Shown here: positions 20,365 through 31,268 of the stretch, in pieces
How positions within the stretch are numbered: the stretch's first letter is position 1
How the letters are laid out: each line of letters opens with the position of its first letter
Origin: Pyropia yezoensis
Lineage: Eukaryota; Rhodophyta; Bangiophyceae; Bangiales; Bangiaceae
Reading direction: 5' to 3'
Assembly (NCBI GenBank): GCA_009829735.1
Contig: CM020618.1
Location: 40,911,030 to 40,975,029, forward strand
DNA: 64,000 nucleotides
The notes under the pieces: model-generated
Databases searched by the model: none
What the model was told of the DNA's origin: nothing
The model's input: the letters and a program-made list of their open reading frames with translations, nothing else
Program-made: the position numbers and the translations under genes

Positions 20365-22014
20365 CGTTGGGCGCAAGACGACTTCAGGCCGCGCGTTTCC
20401 CTCGGCTGCCGGCAAGGGTGGCGCACCAACAACACCCCCGTCGAGGGAGAGGGGGGGAGGGCGTGCCCACCCCGGCGTCGCTGCTCGTGGGCGTGTGTGC
20501 TCCCTGCGCTGAGCGGGAACGCGCGCGCGCGTGCACCGTCCCCATCCCTTGCATGGATGGGAGGGAATCCCAAAGGGCGCCCGGAGAGCACGTGGCCGGC
20601 CCCACCACACAACGTGTACGGCGTCGTCGGACGGGGCGCCAAAAAAATTGGCCCGCGCGCCCGCCGGCGCGCCCCGCGCGGCCGCGCGGCTGCGCCCATC
20701 CAGACGGCCAGGGAGAAGGGGGGGCGCCCAGCCGTTTTGCGCGCGGGCCGCCTGCGCCGCGGGTGCCGTCTCCCAGCGCGATGAGTGAGGGGGAGGCCAA
20801 CGATGATGGTGGACACGATGGCCGTCGCCCCAGGGACGCACCACAACGTATCCACCCCCCCCCCCGGGAGCCGGCAGGCCGGGAAGGGGGGCCCCACCGC
20901 GGTGCTGAGGGGGCGGCGGGCCGACGGGCTTGCCAGCGTCCCGTCTGGATTGGCTGTGCGCTGGGCGGGGCTCGTGCCAGACGTGGGGAGCGGGTCGTTG
21001 CAAACAGTTGGACAATCGCCAAGAAGCGCTCGTACGGACCGGTTCGAGCGTGCACGCCCAGGCGAGAGAGCAGACCAGCCAAGCTACTGTGCTTCCTGTA
21101 AAAAAATGGATGTTGACGGTACGTGAAGGAGCCGATCCATTGGTCCAGACAGCGATTTTCATCACCTTCACGTACCGTCAACATCCATTTCTTACAAGAA
21201 GAACTATAGGTCCCGCGCAGCGCAGAAAATGCTTGTAGGTGTATGCGCCAGCGCACAGCCCTTGATGTTGAATAGTATCTAATTAGATACATACTTTGTT
21301 CTCAGTATGTCGATTGATATCGTTCGAATCTATTCGAGCTGGGCTAGTCAATGAGTACTTGAGGCAGCAGTACTGTACATACATGTTAGTTGAATTCGTT
21401 AGCCGGCGTCCTGCAGCGTACGGGCCTGTCGTGAGCACCACCCCCCGCCCCCACGACTCTGCGTGAGATGATCAAGGCACCCGCCCCCTCTGTCCGCGTG
21501 GCAAGCTCTGGCGCGCCGCGGCACAACGGCGCCGTTGTGCCGTCCTCGCCCGCCGTCTCCCCGTCGGGCGTTTGCCCCGACACCACCGCCTCTACCTCTC
21601 GATTTCCCCCCCTTCCTGCTGTCACCGCCGCTGGTGACTCCACCCCCACCGCGGCCGCGACCGCCGCCCGCACAACCACAATCGTCACCGCCACTGCTAG
21701 CGCCACTGCCACCGCCACCACCACCTGCTCGGCCCCCGTGCCTTCCCCCCCCCCGCCCGCCCCCCCTTCCATCCGCCACTGCCCTGGCCACTGGCCGCAA
21801 CGGCGACGATTCCTTCCTTCTCGCCAGTGAACCGCCTGGTGACCCTGCCACAGTGGCGCTGTGACGGCCGCCGTTGAACGTCGCCCCTGGGCGACGCGGG
21901 TGGTTGGCGGCGCGGCTCCCCGCGGTCCCCCCCCCGCTCCGTTCCCTTTTGTCCTTTGTCTGCACTGGAACCCCCGCCCTGTTCCCTCCCGTCTCTCGTG
22001 GTGGTGTCGTCACC
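20365..22014. other. Divergent intergenic region between membrane protein and diacylglycerol kinase genes
   Basis: This 1.65-kb stretch must hold promoters for both flanking genes, which are transcribed away from each other. It contains a GC-rich half, a long hairpin at 21092-21201, an AT-richer patch at about 21200-21420 and a C/T-rich leader in front of the kinase gene. Long frames on both strands are low-complexity shadows. Confidence 0.55.
21092..21201. repeat. Long imperfect inverted repeat (37-bp arms, about 35-nt loop)
   Basis: The left arm 21092-21129 and right arm 21165-21201 are reverse complements over about 37 bp with roughly three differences; the core TGGATGTTGACGGTACGTGA is perfect. 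The arms are less GC-rich than the surroundings. Candidates are a short foldback transposon, a small-RNA hairpin or a regulatory hairpin. Confidence 0.85.
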
Positions 22015-22253
22015 ATGAGCAGTGGTGCGGGGGCTCCCCCCCCGCCTCCTGTGCCGAGCGCCCCCCACCCCCCCCCCGAGCCGGTGGAAGTGCACTTGAC
22101 GTCACCGCTGGGGATGGCTGGCGCTGCCCCCTCCCCCTCCCGCGACGACACGGACCCGACCATTGCCGACGCGGCGCGCCGGGAGATTGACGCCGCCGCC
22201 GCCGCCGCCTCCGCCGCCGCCCCGGCCTCCGCCGCCATCGCCACCACCACCAT

Positions 22254-22284
<31 letters not shown>

Positions 22285-23553
22285 ACCACCGCCGCCACCA
22301 CCACCGCCGACCCCACCGCCATCGCCATCACCACCACCGCCACCGCCACCGTCGACGTGTACAAGCTGATTGCGTTTGTCAACCCCGGCTCAGGGGGCCA
22401 GCGTGGCGCGAAGGTGCTCACCGTTTTGCGGGGTATCCTGGGCGACGCGGCGGTGTTTGACATTAAGGCGGACGGGGGGCCGGGCCGCGGGTTGGACGCA
22501 GTGTCGGGGGGAGCACTTGCGGGTGGGGAGGGCAACAGCGGCAGCGGCGGCAACGGCGGCAACGGCGGCGACGGCGGCTGCGCGCGGGCGTTGACGCCCG
22601 TACGGGCGTTTGTGGCGGGCGGCGACGGCACGTTCTCGTGGGTCGCCTCCGTCGTCGAGTCCCGCGGCCTGTCGCACGTGGCGCTGGCGCCCATCCCGCT
22701 CGGCTCGGGCAATGACATCTCCCGGGCGCTGGGGTGGGGCATCAAGTACCCGGGCGCGGCGGCGCTGCCCACCCTCGTCGAGTACCTCCGCGGCCGTGGG
22801 GTGGTGCGGGAGCGCCTCCTCGACGTCTGGCGCGTGTCCGTCACGGGCACCGCGTCGGTGGCGTCGTCCACGTCCATTGACGTGGACGGGGCGTCGCACA
22901 CGGCGCGGCCGGTGATGGTCAACTATATTAGCTTTGGGGTGGACGCGGCGGTGGAGTTGGCGTTTAACGAGAAACGCTGGCGCCACCCAGAGCGGTACAA
23001 GACGCGCGGCGGGAACCTCACCGCCCACCTGACGCTCGGCGCTCGGCACGTGCTCGTCGGCTCCAAGTTCACCACCGCCGACTTTCTCGAGTCGGTCACC
23101 GTGGACGGGGTGGAGGTGTCGGTCCCCCCCCGCACCCAGTCCCTAATTGTGCTTAACATCCCGTCGTACGGCGGAGGGACCCAGCCGTGGGGCTTCCCCA
23201 CCCCCCGCGCCAGCCGCCGCCATGGCCACACGCCGATGAGTGTGGATGACGGGCGGTTTGAGGTGCTGGCGCTCCCCAACCTCACGCACTACACCCTCAT
23301 GCGGCTGCGCGTGCCGGCCATGCGGCTGGCACAGGGGCGGGTGGCAGAGGTGCGGCTGCGGGAGGGCGTCCGCACGCCTGCCCAGGTGGATGGCGAGCCG
23401 TGGGCGCAGCACGGGGGGGTTGTAACCATCCGCGCGGGCACGGGGGGCCAGGAGGGGGGCAACGAGGGCCGCACCGGCGGGCAGGTCGCCGCCGTACCGG
23501 GGCCGCGGTGGCACGAGCGGAGGCGGGCGAATGCCAAGTTCAGCATCACGTAA
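22015..23553 (+). CDS. Diacylglycerol kinase
   Basis: A 512-codon single-exon gene with start context caccATGag. It would phosphorylate diacylglycerol to phosphatidic acid with ATP, ending DAG signalling. Residues 1-112 are Pro/Ala/Thr low complexity encoded by GCC/ACC repeats. The catalytic domain starts at about 113 with FVNPGSGGQRG (N123). The ATP-binding glycine motif GGDGT lies at about 202-206 and PLGSGNDISRALGWG at about 228-242, all intact. The accessory domain follows: NYISFGVDAAVEL, a HPERYKTRGGN stretch, NIPSYGGGTQPWG, DGRFEVL and RLAQGRVAEVRL with VDGEPW near the end. A Gly-rich insertion separates NPGSGG from GGDGT. No C1, PH or EF-hand module is visible, so this is a compact type like plant cluster II enzymes. 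Bacterial-type lipid kinases are unlikely because the accessory domain is eukaryotic. Confidence 0.93.
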
Positions 23554-24425
23554 CCGCGTGCGGGGGGGGGGGGTTGGGGGCGGCGACGGGGCGGCTGGGC
23601 AGGAGCGGAGCGGGCTGCGATTGATGTCGCTGCTGTTGCCTGGATGTGCTGCCTCTCACGGTGGCGCACCTCGTTGTCTGTCGAGCATTTCTCTTTGCCT
23701 TGTCCGAAGACGGCAGCGCGGCTGTGCGCAGCCAACGAACCCTATGAGCAGGGAGCATCTGCTCGACGACATCCTTGGTCTACACGCGCTGCACCCGTTG
23801 CCAAACGGCTCTATTCTGCTTCCCTGGGCGTCTTCTCACTCGAATGGATTGCACCCCCGCCGGCGCGACGCGCGGGACCCCAGCAATCATGTGTTCCATC
23901 TGGTGGGTGGCTCCTTGCTGACGTGTCCTCGCCTCTCCCGGTTCTGTTGTACGAGTGCGCTCGTCTTATGATGTGATATGTCATCATATCCGACGGATTG
24001 GCGTCCCACCGCTCGACTGGGAGACAGGGTCCATCGCCCCGAAGGCGGGGATTCGGGGTGGCATCACCACTCTGATGGCCTTTCTCGACCTCGGGCGGCA
24101 CTGTGTTTCCACCCCCCCCTTTTTTTTTGTCTTTCAAACAGACGTCCCGCGCACGCTGCCCTCTAAAAAAGACCGCTGTCCAACACCCTCTCCGAACTCT
24201 ACCCAACACAATATCTCAGCAATGCCCAAATAGACAAGGACTCGCAAGAATAGAAAAAGAAAGAGACATCAAGACGTAACCAGCACGGGCCACAGCAAAA
24301 ACAACTGTACACTTGCAGCAACCCGACACCGATACGCTCTGGTCGCACCGCCCCCACAAGCCTCTCCAGCTCTCCGCCGTCAACCACCGCTGAGGGGGAG
24401 CTTGCCTAATGGCCGCGCCCGGCCC
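23554..24425. other. Convergent intergenic region downstream of diacylglycerol kinase
   Basis: It holds the 3' UTRs of the kinase gene and of the convergent gene ending at 24426. Composition falls toward AT from about 23950, with a T-run at 24120-24130. No gene is recognised. Confidence 0.5.
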
Positions 24426-24917
24426 TCAACCCCAATAACCATGTACCGGGCAGTGGTGGTGGTGAGACGCCCGTGGCCGGCACGCGGCGCAGTGGCAGGT
24501 TGTTGCCACCGGCCGTGCAGGCTGGCACGCAGCGCAGTCGCAGGTCGACGCTGCCGGCCGTTTTGGCCGGCACACGTCGCACCCGCAGCCGTGGTCCTTG
24601 TCGTCCGTTGAAGAGGTGCCTCCTTCCATCTCCTTTGCCCGGGCGGATGCGGCCTTGGCCGCCGCGGAGAGCGCCTTGTAAATGTGAGGCGTCGTCTCGT
24701 CCTCGTACGCCTCCCAAAAGGTGGCCGCAGCGCTCTTGTAGTTCTTGACCGCCTTGGTGTGCCACGACGCATCACTGTCGGCGTTGTCGTTCCACCACTC
24801 GTCGCAGCGAAAGGCAAAGCGGGCGTCAATGAGGCCGGCCTCCACCTTGGAGGGGCTCTTCGCATCGTCCTCGTGGGCTTCGAGGTGGGACAGCCACTTG
24901 GCCGCGGGGCGGCCCAT
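24426..24917 (-). CDS. Small CxCxxC-repeat protein, paralogue 1, unknown function
   Basis: A 163-codon single-exon gene. The start is the ATG at 24917 (MGRPAAKWLSHLEAHEDD), after a C/T-rich leader. The N-terminal 100 residues are highly similar to the divergent gene at 28166-28573: WLSHLEAHEDDA, the WHT.AV.NYKSAAAT core and EAYEDETTPHIY. Conserved Trp and acidic residues suggest a compact helical domain. The C-terminal 60 residues repeat a metal-site-like motif: CGCDVC, CDCAAC, CHCAAC, then HHHHCPVHG. The Cys/His spacing suggests zinc or other soft-metal binding, but I recognise no named family. It has three CxCxxC units against two in its paralogue. A TATA-like box lies about 260 bp upstream. 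Confidence 0.8.
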   Translation of the reverse strand: MGRPAAKWLSHLEAHEDDAKSPSKVEAGLIDARFAFRCDEWWNDNADSDASWHTKAVKNYKSAAATFWEAYEDETTPHIYKALSAAAKAASARAKEMEGGTSSTDDKDHGCGCDVCRPKRPAASTCDCAACQPARPVATTCHCAACRPRASHHHHCPVHGYWG

Positions 24918-25174
24918 GGTGAGAGGGAGGGACAGGGGGGGGAAGGAGGTGGGGTGAATGAGAAGCTGGGGAGGGAGGATGGAGAGGGTAACCGGGAGTG
25001 CGCGGCCGTAAGTGGATGCGAAGGCGGGGGCGGGGAAGGCGTCGACGGAAAAGCGAGGAAAGAAGGCGTGTGCGTGGAGGAGGCCAAGGAAAGTGAGGGC
25101 GTGAGAGAGGAGAGCGCTTAAGATGCGAAGGGATGGAGACGGGTCGGTGGAGGAAGCTGTCTGGTGGCAAGCTG

Positions 25175-25182
25175 TTTTATAT
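25175..25182 (-). promoter_or_regulatory. TATA-like box for the gene at 24426-24917
   Basis: Read on the minus strand this is ATATAAAA, about 258 bp upstream of the ATG at 24917. It stands out in otherwise GC-rich DNA and mirrors a TATAAG box at a similar distance before the paralogue. Confidence 0.5.
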
Positions 25183-27873
25183 GGCATCGACGCCCACTCC
25201 ACGGCCGCCCTCAGCGTGGCATTGTAATTGCGCAGGCACTTCGAAACCTTGTCATGGCGATGAACCGCCCCAAACCCCTTCCAGCAGCACGTTTTGCGGC
25301 ACCTCCTGCGTTGTACATGCGAGCGAAGACGATCACTGTACAACGCGGCACACCTCCGTTGGTGGCCCAGTACAGTACAGCAGGGCTGACGATGGCCAAT
25401 GGAAGCTGTGCACACGGACAGCTTCTTCCCACCCATCCTCTCCCCCCGCCCCAGCAACGCCACAGCGGACCCGCTCGCCCACAACGTTGCTGACAACACC
25501 GCTGACTGGCTTTTCAATGGACCGGCGAGTGTGGCGAGCGAGACAGGTCCGCAGAAGCGGACCACTGAGGGCATCCCTGAAGGGGTGGTCCGCCAGTTCG
25601 CAACTGGCGGACCGCTGCAGTACTGTAGGCTTGTAGAAATGGGCACACGCCCACCTGCAATGTGACGCGCTCGCTCTCGGCGGGTGGCAGAGACTGCAGT
25701 ACAGCGAGACCGATGCAGCCTTGCTGTCCCCACTTGGTCAGCGACCCCTGATCTCTCGTGGGAGGGAGGGGGGAGGGGTGGCAGAGTGTGTCGGAAATCT
25801 ACGCCGAAATTTGGCGACCAATGGCGGGGGCCTGCCGCGCCGCTCTGGGAGAGCCGCAGCATAGATGGCTGCTGCTGCCCTCGTGGCAGACACCGCGGAA
25901 ACGACGAGAACCGCCGGCAAAAATCCGCGCAAGCGCCCCCACTGGTGGTCTTTCACCCCATGCCGATCGATTTTCGAGGAAGCCCGAGGTCGGCATCGGC
26001 CCGTCAGAGCGGTCCACCTCTTCGTTTTTCCTTTTTCCCAGCTACCGCAACAGCACTGACACTGCGCTCCCACGCTTGTCCTTCCCGCCGTTCGTGCCCT
26101 CTGTGGTCCCTGAGGCAGACGCCCCACAGCCGTATGCGGTGGACCCCCCGGGCGAGCGCTCGCCACGCGACGCGGCCGCGTTGAAAGAGAAAGCGTCTCC
26201 TGGCCAATGTGGGGGTAAACGATGTGAGGCTGGAAGTGGACAGGTGCCTCGCGGCTCTTTCCCGGCGAGAGTCCCTCTTCTGGCCGGACGGCGGCTCGGG
26301 CGGCTCGTCTGGCCAGCCGGCTCGCCGACAAAGGTTGACGGAACAGGCGGTCCCTGTTGGCGCGTGCCGGTGGGAATCAATCCGGTGGAAGAGGAGAGGA
26401 GAGGAGGTTTGCCAACATCAACCTCAACCTTTTTCGCGACCGCCTCGATCACAGGCGCCCCCGCCGCCTCCATTCTGTAGCTGTCTTGGGGGCTATCTGC
26501 TTTCTCGGCACAAAGGCTCCGGGGGGGGCCAATCAACGCAGATGGCACGGGCGATGAACCGTCATATTCATTCAGATGCAGCGCGGTGTCTCATCTTTTC
26601 CACAATCACACCCTCCTGCGCCACGGCTCTCGCAGAGAGAGGGCGGACCTGGAGGGGAGGACATCACGATGTTGGCATCTTGTGACCAGGTTCCACCTGC
26701 GCTGCAGGAAGTCTGCTGAGGTGCCACAGGTGGGGTGCGGTGTGACGCCTCACCTCACGCCGGGTGTGGGGGGCCGATCAGTATGGCTCCCACGATTTTC
26801 CTGTCGTTCACCCACCCGCATATTCATCTCCGCTGGGTGACGCGCTGCTTCGGGCCCCGAAATTGGAGAGTCGCGGAGATTTGAGAGCAGACCGGCGTGC
26901 AGCACCCCATGTCCGTCAAGTGTCAGGGTCTTTGACAGCCGGTACGTAGTTGCCTATCGTAAACCGCACAGAAGAGGCGACGCCATGCCATGAAACGCGG
27001 CCCTGCATGATTCGTGGCACGTGGCTGGCGGTCTGGGTGGACTCGGGCTGCGCCGTGGTTGCACAAGAAAGAACGGCTCGTATGCTTTGACCCTCGAGAG
27101 AGCGCTGGAAGGAGGCCCCCTTTCAATGTGGCTGGACAAGATTTCTTCGGCCATGTCAACAAGGCGTTTTCCGCCAGCTGTCAAGCCATGTGCCCGTGCG
27201 GGTCAGCAAAGAGGCGTTAGATTGGCCGGGAGGGACGGATGTCGTGCATGCAAACTCAAATCTTTGCACGAGCCAAAGATTCGCAAGGGGCAACAAGGAA
27301 CGCGTTTTCATCTGTGGGGACCCCGGGTTCACATGCGGGACATCACCTGTGGGGGCTTCCGACGGCGTTGCGACAACGGACCGCCAAAAGACGTGACTTC
27401 TCCGCACCACGTGGGTGCTGTGGATGCTCTCCAGCCCGCCGAAGGAAGAAGATTCGCCGTTCCGATTGGCCTGTTTGTTTGGAGGCCATCGCCATGGCAC
27501 ATCTCGAGGTCCTCTCTTTCGCACTGCCGAGGTGTTGGGATGGAGAAAGATGGTAAGCCCAGTCGCGACCCCCAGTGGGCATCTCTCAGTGGGACCAACC
27601 ACTGGCAAGGAAACCCTTGCCGCGGCGCGCGAGTGGCCAGTTTGATCTTCGCGAGGAGCTGCGCGCTGGCCCAATGAGGGAAGACGCTTGAATATCCATT
27701 TTCACGCCTCCGTGGAGTAGCGTCACGTATGTAGCGCCCGTCATGCTGGCACCTCCCGCACCCGACTGCCCCCAACCTTGTCAAGAGGTGCGCGCTGGTG
27801 GAAGTTGGGGCGGGGTGTTTTGACAGGGTCCCCCAGGCGGGCATTGAGGGCGCCTCGTCAGTCCAGCACGCAG
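25183..27873. other. 2.7-kb region between the divergent paralogues
   Basis: Apart from the hairpin pair at 25546-25613 I see no supported gene. Frames at 25758-26480 (+), 26042-26548 (-), 27021-27677 (+) and 27329-27844 (-) overlap each other and carry no recognisable motif. They may be noncoding or an unrecognised lineage-specific gene. Confidence 0.45.
25546..25613. repeat. Two adjacent palindromes sharing GGTCCGC half-sites
   Basis: Hairpin 1 (25546-25563): GGTCCGC-AGAA-GCGGACC, 7-bp stem. Hairpin 2 (25587-25613): GGTCCGCCAGTT-CGC-AACTGGCGGACC, perfect 12-bp stem and 3-nt loop. The GGTCCGC half-site thus occurs four times in 68 bp in alternating orientation. Confidence 0.75.
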
Positions 27874-27879
27874 TATAAG
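27874..27879 (+). promoter_or_regulatory. TATA-like box for the gene at 28166-28573
   Basis: TATAAG about 290 bp upstream of the ATG, followed by a long C/T-rich leader ending caccATG. The placement resembles that of the divergent paralogue. Confidence 0.5.
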
Positions 27880-28165
27880 AAGGGCGACCAGCACATCAGT
27901 TCCATCCACACGCTGGCTCCTCTCCTGACCAGCCTTCCATCTCGCGGACGCCCACCTTTTGCCTTAGTCCACTGCCCCCTCTCCGCGACCGGCCGCGCGC
28001 GCACGCCCCGGGACGTTCAATCGCCCCCCTCCTCGCCAGTCCTTGGTGCTGTGTCCCCTGTGACCACCTTCCCCCCCTCCCGGTTCCGTTCCAACCCCTT
28101 CCTCCTCCTGCCTTCCCCTTTTGTTTCCCCCCTCCCTTCCAAGTTCCCTCTCCCCGCTCTTCACC

Positions 28166-28573
28166 ATGGTCCGCCCTGCCGGGAACTGGTTGAGCCACCT
28201 CGAGGCGCACGAGGACGACGCCACCACCCCTGCCAAGGTCGAGTCTGGTCTCATTGACGCCCGCTACGCCCGCAGCTGCGACGAGTGGTGGGCCGACCAT
28301 AAGGACCCCGACGGCTCGTGGCACACCGAGGCGGTGGACAATTACAAGAGCGCCGCGGCCACCTTGTGGGAGGCATACGAAGACGAGACGACGCCCCACA
28401 TCTACAACGCGCTCTCGGCGGCGGCCAGGGCTGCGACCGCGCGCGCGGCCGAGCTGGAAGGCGACGACGGCGCGTGCGACTGCGACGCGTGCCGCGCGGC
28501 GCGGGGGGCCGAGTCGGCGTGCGACTGCGAGGCGTGCCGGAACAACTGCCCGGTGCACGGCCATCGGGGTTGA
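28166..28573 (+). CDS. Small CxCxxC-repeat protein, paralogue 2, unknown function
   Basis: A 135-codon single-exon gene with start context tcaccATGg (MVRPAGNWLSHLEAHEDD). The N-terminal 100 residues align without gaps of note to the gene at 24426-24917 and are about three-quarters identical by eye. Shared strings include YKSAAAT, WEAYEDETTPHIY and ALSAAA. The C-terminal tail has CDCDAC and CDCEAC repeats and ends NNCPVHGHRG, like the CPVHGYWG end of its paralogue. The alternation of conserved N domain and short Cys repeats implies a domain plus a metal-binding tail. Head-to-head duplication about 3.2 kb apart gives both genes independent promoters. Confidence 0.8.
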   Translation: MVRPAGNWLSHLEAHEDDATTPAKVESGLIDARYARSCDEWWADHKDPDGSWHTEAVDNYKSAAATLWEAYEDETTPHIYNALSAAARAATARAAELEGDDGACDCDACRAARGAESACDCEACRNNCPVHGHRG

Positions 28574-29811
28574 GCGCCCGCGCCGGCCGCCGCGACTGCA
28601 GGGCCGTGGGATGGCAGCCGCACGGGCAGCCCCCCCCCCGCCCGGCGGAGGGTGAAGGTCGGGGCGGGGGCGGCAGGGCCAAGAGTGGGTCAGTGTTGAG
28701 TGCTGCATGTACATAGCTTCCGTGCTCCTGGTGGCTGGTGGGGGGGGCGGTGCGGGTTTGCGCTGTTTTTTTTTATTCGTCGTTGTGTACAGATAGAGAG
28801 GGGATGTGCCGGTTGGTCGGTGATTTTGTTGCTAGCGAAGTGTGCGAGGGACGTCGTAAGCGAAAGACAAAAAAAGATACAAAAGGGTGAGGAAAAAGCA
28901 TCGCACGGCCGAGCCCGCGTGCACGCCAAACAGACAGCCGTTGGGGTGGGGGCCGACGTCGACCTCTCTCCCAGGGTACTGCCCCTCCACAAAAAAAAAA
29001 AAAAAGCCGCGCCAGAACAGCCATTGTTCCCGGGCGCGGGGCAGCGAGTGCGCGCCAGTGGGGACGCCGCCCTCCCCCTCTAACGCGAAGCGAGACGGGC
29101 TTGCCCATCCAGCGGCGTGCCGCCGCCACAACCCGCATGCGCGCGCGCGGCGCCCCACCTGCCACATCCGCGCCCACGGGGTTGGCCAGGCCCGTTGGGT
29201 GGTCTGGAGGAGGTGTTCGCCCACCGGCCGGGGATGGCCACCCCTGGGTCACACCCCCCCCGCCACCCACCACTGCAGCCGCGGCTGCCAGCACGCCCCG
29301 TCGGTTGGTGGGTAGCGACGGGGAGAAACGGACCCTCCACCGCCGCTGCCACTACCGGGCCGCCGTCGCAAAACCCACCCGTGGTAGCTAGGGGGGGGAG
29401 AGGGGGGAAGTAACCCCGCGCGCGTATCGTCAACGCGCAAAGCGCGCGGCGCAGCGCAGTGCAGCGCGGCGCGCAGTTGAAGTGTCGTCGAGCGCGCCGG
29501 AAGCAAAGTGGGCACCCAAAAAACAACGGGGCCGCCGCCAGGGAAGTCTGGTAGATGCCGCGGGGACGGCGGCTCCCCTCCCCCCCCACGCCCTCTGCCA
29601 CTCCCTTGAGATCGCGACGCCTTCCAACCCGCCTACACGGCGAGCACCTCGACGAGCAGCGCCAGCAGCAGCAGCGGGGGGTCGTAACCCCCCCCAGCAC
29701 CCACCCCAGCGCCCCTGCCCTCTCGGGCAGTCTCAGAGTGTCCACCCCCTGGGAAGCCCCCTCCCCCCCCCCCAGAGGCGTCCGCGCCCCGCCCCCCGCG
29801 CCCACACCCCT
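28574..29811. other. Convergent intergenic region, no gene recognised
   Basis: It contains the 3' UTR of the small Cys-repeat gene (AT-rich pocket at about 28690-28880) and the 3' flank of the minus-strand cupin gene. An A-run lies at 28991-29005. Frames here are Ala/Arg/Pro low complexity. Confidence 0.45.
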
Positions 29812-30585
29812 TCACCTCCCAGCGCGGGGGGGGCGGCGCAAAGCGCCACCCCCCCCCCCCCCGCCATGGACGACCATGTAGCCGCCGCCGGCGAGCGGCG
29901 ACGCCACCACCCCCCCCGCGTCCACGACAGCCCCGGCGGCGGCAGTGACCACCAGCAACACCCGCGCGCGGACGCCGGCAGACGGCGCAAAGGAGAGGGT
30001 GCCCCCGCCGGCGGGAACGGACAGCCGGTGGACGAGCGCCCACGGACGGCGGGTGACCGCCACCTCCACCCACGCGGGGGGGTCCCGCACCGACCCGCCC
30101 GCGGCAGGCAGGGTGGCGGCAGCGTCTGCCGCCGCCGCCGCAGCGTCCGCAGCACCGGCTGCATCCGCCGCGTCCGCCGTATCCACAGGGGCATCCGCGT
30201 CCGCCTCCACCTCAACGCCCAAAAAGTAGAGTCCCTCGTCCCCGTCTGCGTGGCTCACCGCGTGCACCATGGGCGGCCCGCCCGGGGGGACCGCATCAAA
30301 CACCACCACCTGCCCCCGGCGGAGGGGCCACGGGTTCGGGGGCGTCACCGACTCCAGCGCCGGCCCCGCCAGGCGCTGCTCCACCGCCGTGGCGGTTGTG
30401 AGCACAGCGCAGATGGATGGGGCTGCGTGGGAGTGAAAGGAGGTGGCGCCGCCGGGCGGCAGGACGCCGCGGAGGAGCGTCAGGCCTCGGGTGGTGGCGA
30501 GCACCGCGTGCGCCGCGTCGTGCCGCCATGGCACGTAGGGGCGGGCGGGGGTGAGGGGGGGATGGGTGGGAGTAGGGGATGCCAT
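29812..30585 (-). CDS. Cupin-fold (RmlC-like) protein, ligand unknown
   Basis: A 257-codon single-exon gene starting at the ATG of MASPTPTHPP (context gaagccATGg). The first 130 residues fit one cupin beta-barrel. GVLPPGGATSFHSHAAPSIC gives the HxH metal-ligand pair (H51, H53) and the glycine turn typical of cupin motif 1. RRGQVVVFDAV, PMVHAVSH and GLYFLGVEV fit motif 2, with His at 108 and 112. After an Asp/Ala-rich linker (DTADAADAAGAADA) a second, weaker barrel-like part follows (WALVHRLSVPAGGGTLSF). It resembles the small RmlC-like cupins of algae and plants with no assigned substrate. The C terminus is Gly-rich. It is convergent with the small Cys-repeat gene. Confidence 0.65.
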   Translation of the reverse strand: MASPTPTHPPLTPARPYVPWRHDAAHAVLATTRGLTLLRGVLPPGGATSFHSHAAPSICAVLTTATAVEQRLAGPALESVTPPNPWPLRRGQVVVFDAVPPGGPPMVHAVSHADGDEGLYFLGVEVEADADAPVDTADAADAAGAADAAAAAADAAATLPAAGGSVRDPPAWVEVAVTRRPWALVHRLSVPAGGGTLSFAPSAGVRARVLLVVTAAAGAVVDAGGVVASPLAGGGYMVVHGGGGGGGALRRPPRAGR

Positions 30586-31268
30586 GGCTTCAAAGTGAAA
30601 AAGGGAAAGGGGGGGGGGGATGGGAGGGTGGGGCAGGGCTCGGTAGACGGTGGGGGCGGGGGATGATGGCGGGTGTGTGAAGCAAGCATCGCCTTCCTGG
30701 TGGTCTGCGCTGCCACACGACAAGTGGGCTCAGCGGATCATATTGGCATCCCAACTCGAAAAGCGTATGCTTTCCGGGTTTGTTCTCCCCCTCCTTCCCT
30801 TTTGGGCTGGGGCCGTGGAGCACCGCGATGAGCCCCTCCCGCCGCGCCCTCTGCACCCACTTCGCCGCTGGGCAGACCCTCTCCTCGACCACAAGGGGCG
30901 ATATGCTTGCCCCTGTCACCACCCCTGCCCTGTGAACCTGAACTTGACGTGTGTGTGGCGCCCCGACGTGTGTCGGGGCAGGCACATGCGTGAAAGGCCA
31001 AGGGTCACGACCGGGGCATTCCCCCTGGTCGGGATAGCCTGGCCCGGGCTCGGCAGCTGGCAGGGACTAAAGCTGTAGGGGGAGCAACTCAAGGGATGCT
31101 GGCGGACTCTACCCCCTCGCAACCGCTGGTCCTCGCAACCGGCACGACGGTGACCGCTTGGAGCGCCAAGTCTGCCGCCGACTGCAGGGCGGCGGGCCCC
31201 CACAGGGTGCCCCAGTGCAGCAACACCCGACGGCCACGCCCCCGCTGCCGTTGAACTTCGACAGCACC
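30586..31268. other. Upstream region of the cupin gene
   Basis: This should contain the promoter of the minus-strand cupin gene. Its leader (30586-30660) is G/A-rich on the plus strand, i.e. C/T-rich in the transcript. The stretch 30700-31080 is less GC-rich. No further gene was recognised. Confidence 0.45.

Noticed and set aside
18947-20784. Long plus-strand open frames opposite the membrane-protein gene
   Set aside because: Shadows of a GC-rich coding strand: Pro/Arg/Ala low complexity, with no motif, while the minus strand has signal peptide, sequons and membrane helix.
21318-21345. T-loop-like GTTCGAATC as a tRNA gene
   Set aside because: Neighbouring bases do not form T-stem, acceptor or anticodon arms.
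21399-22922. 507-codon minus-strand frame over the diacylglycerol kinase leader
   Set aside because: Low complexity opposite ACC/GCC repeats; the plus-strand kinase motifs explain the openness.
25758-27844. Several frames of 60-240 codons between the Cys-repeat paralogues
   Set aside because: They overlap on both strands and show no motif; a lineage-specific gene cannot be excluded but is not supported.
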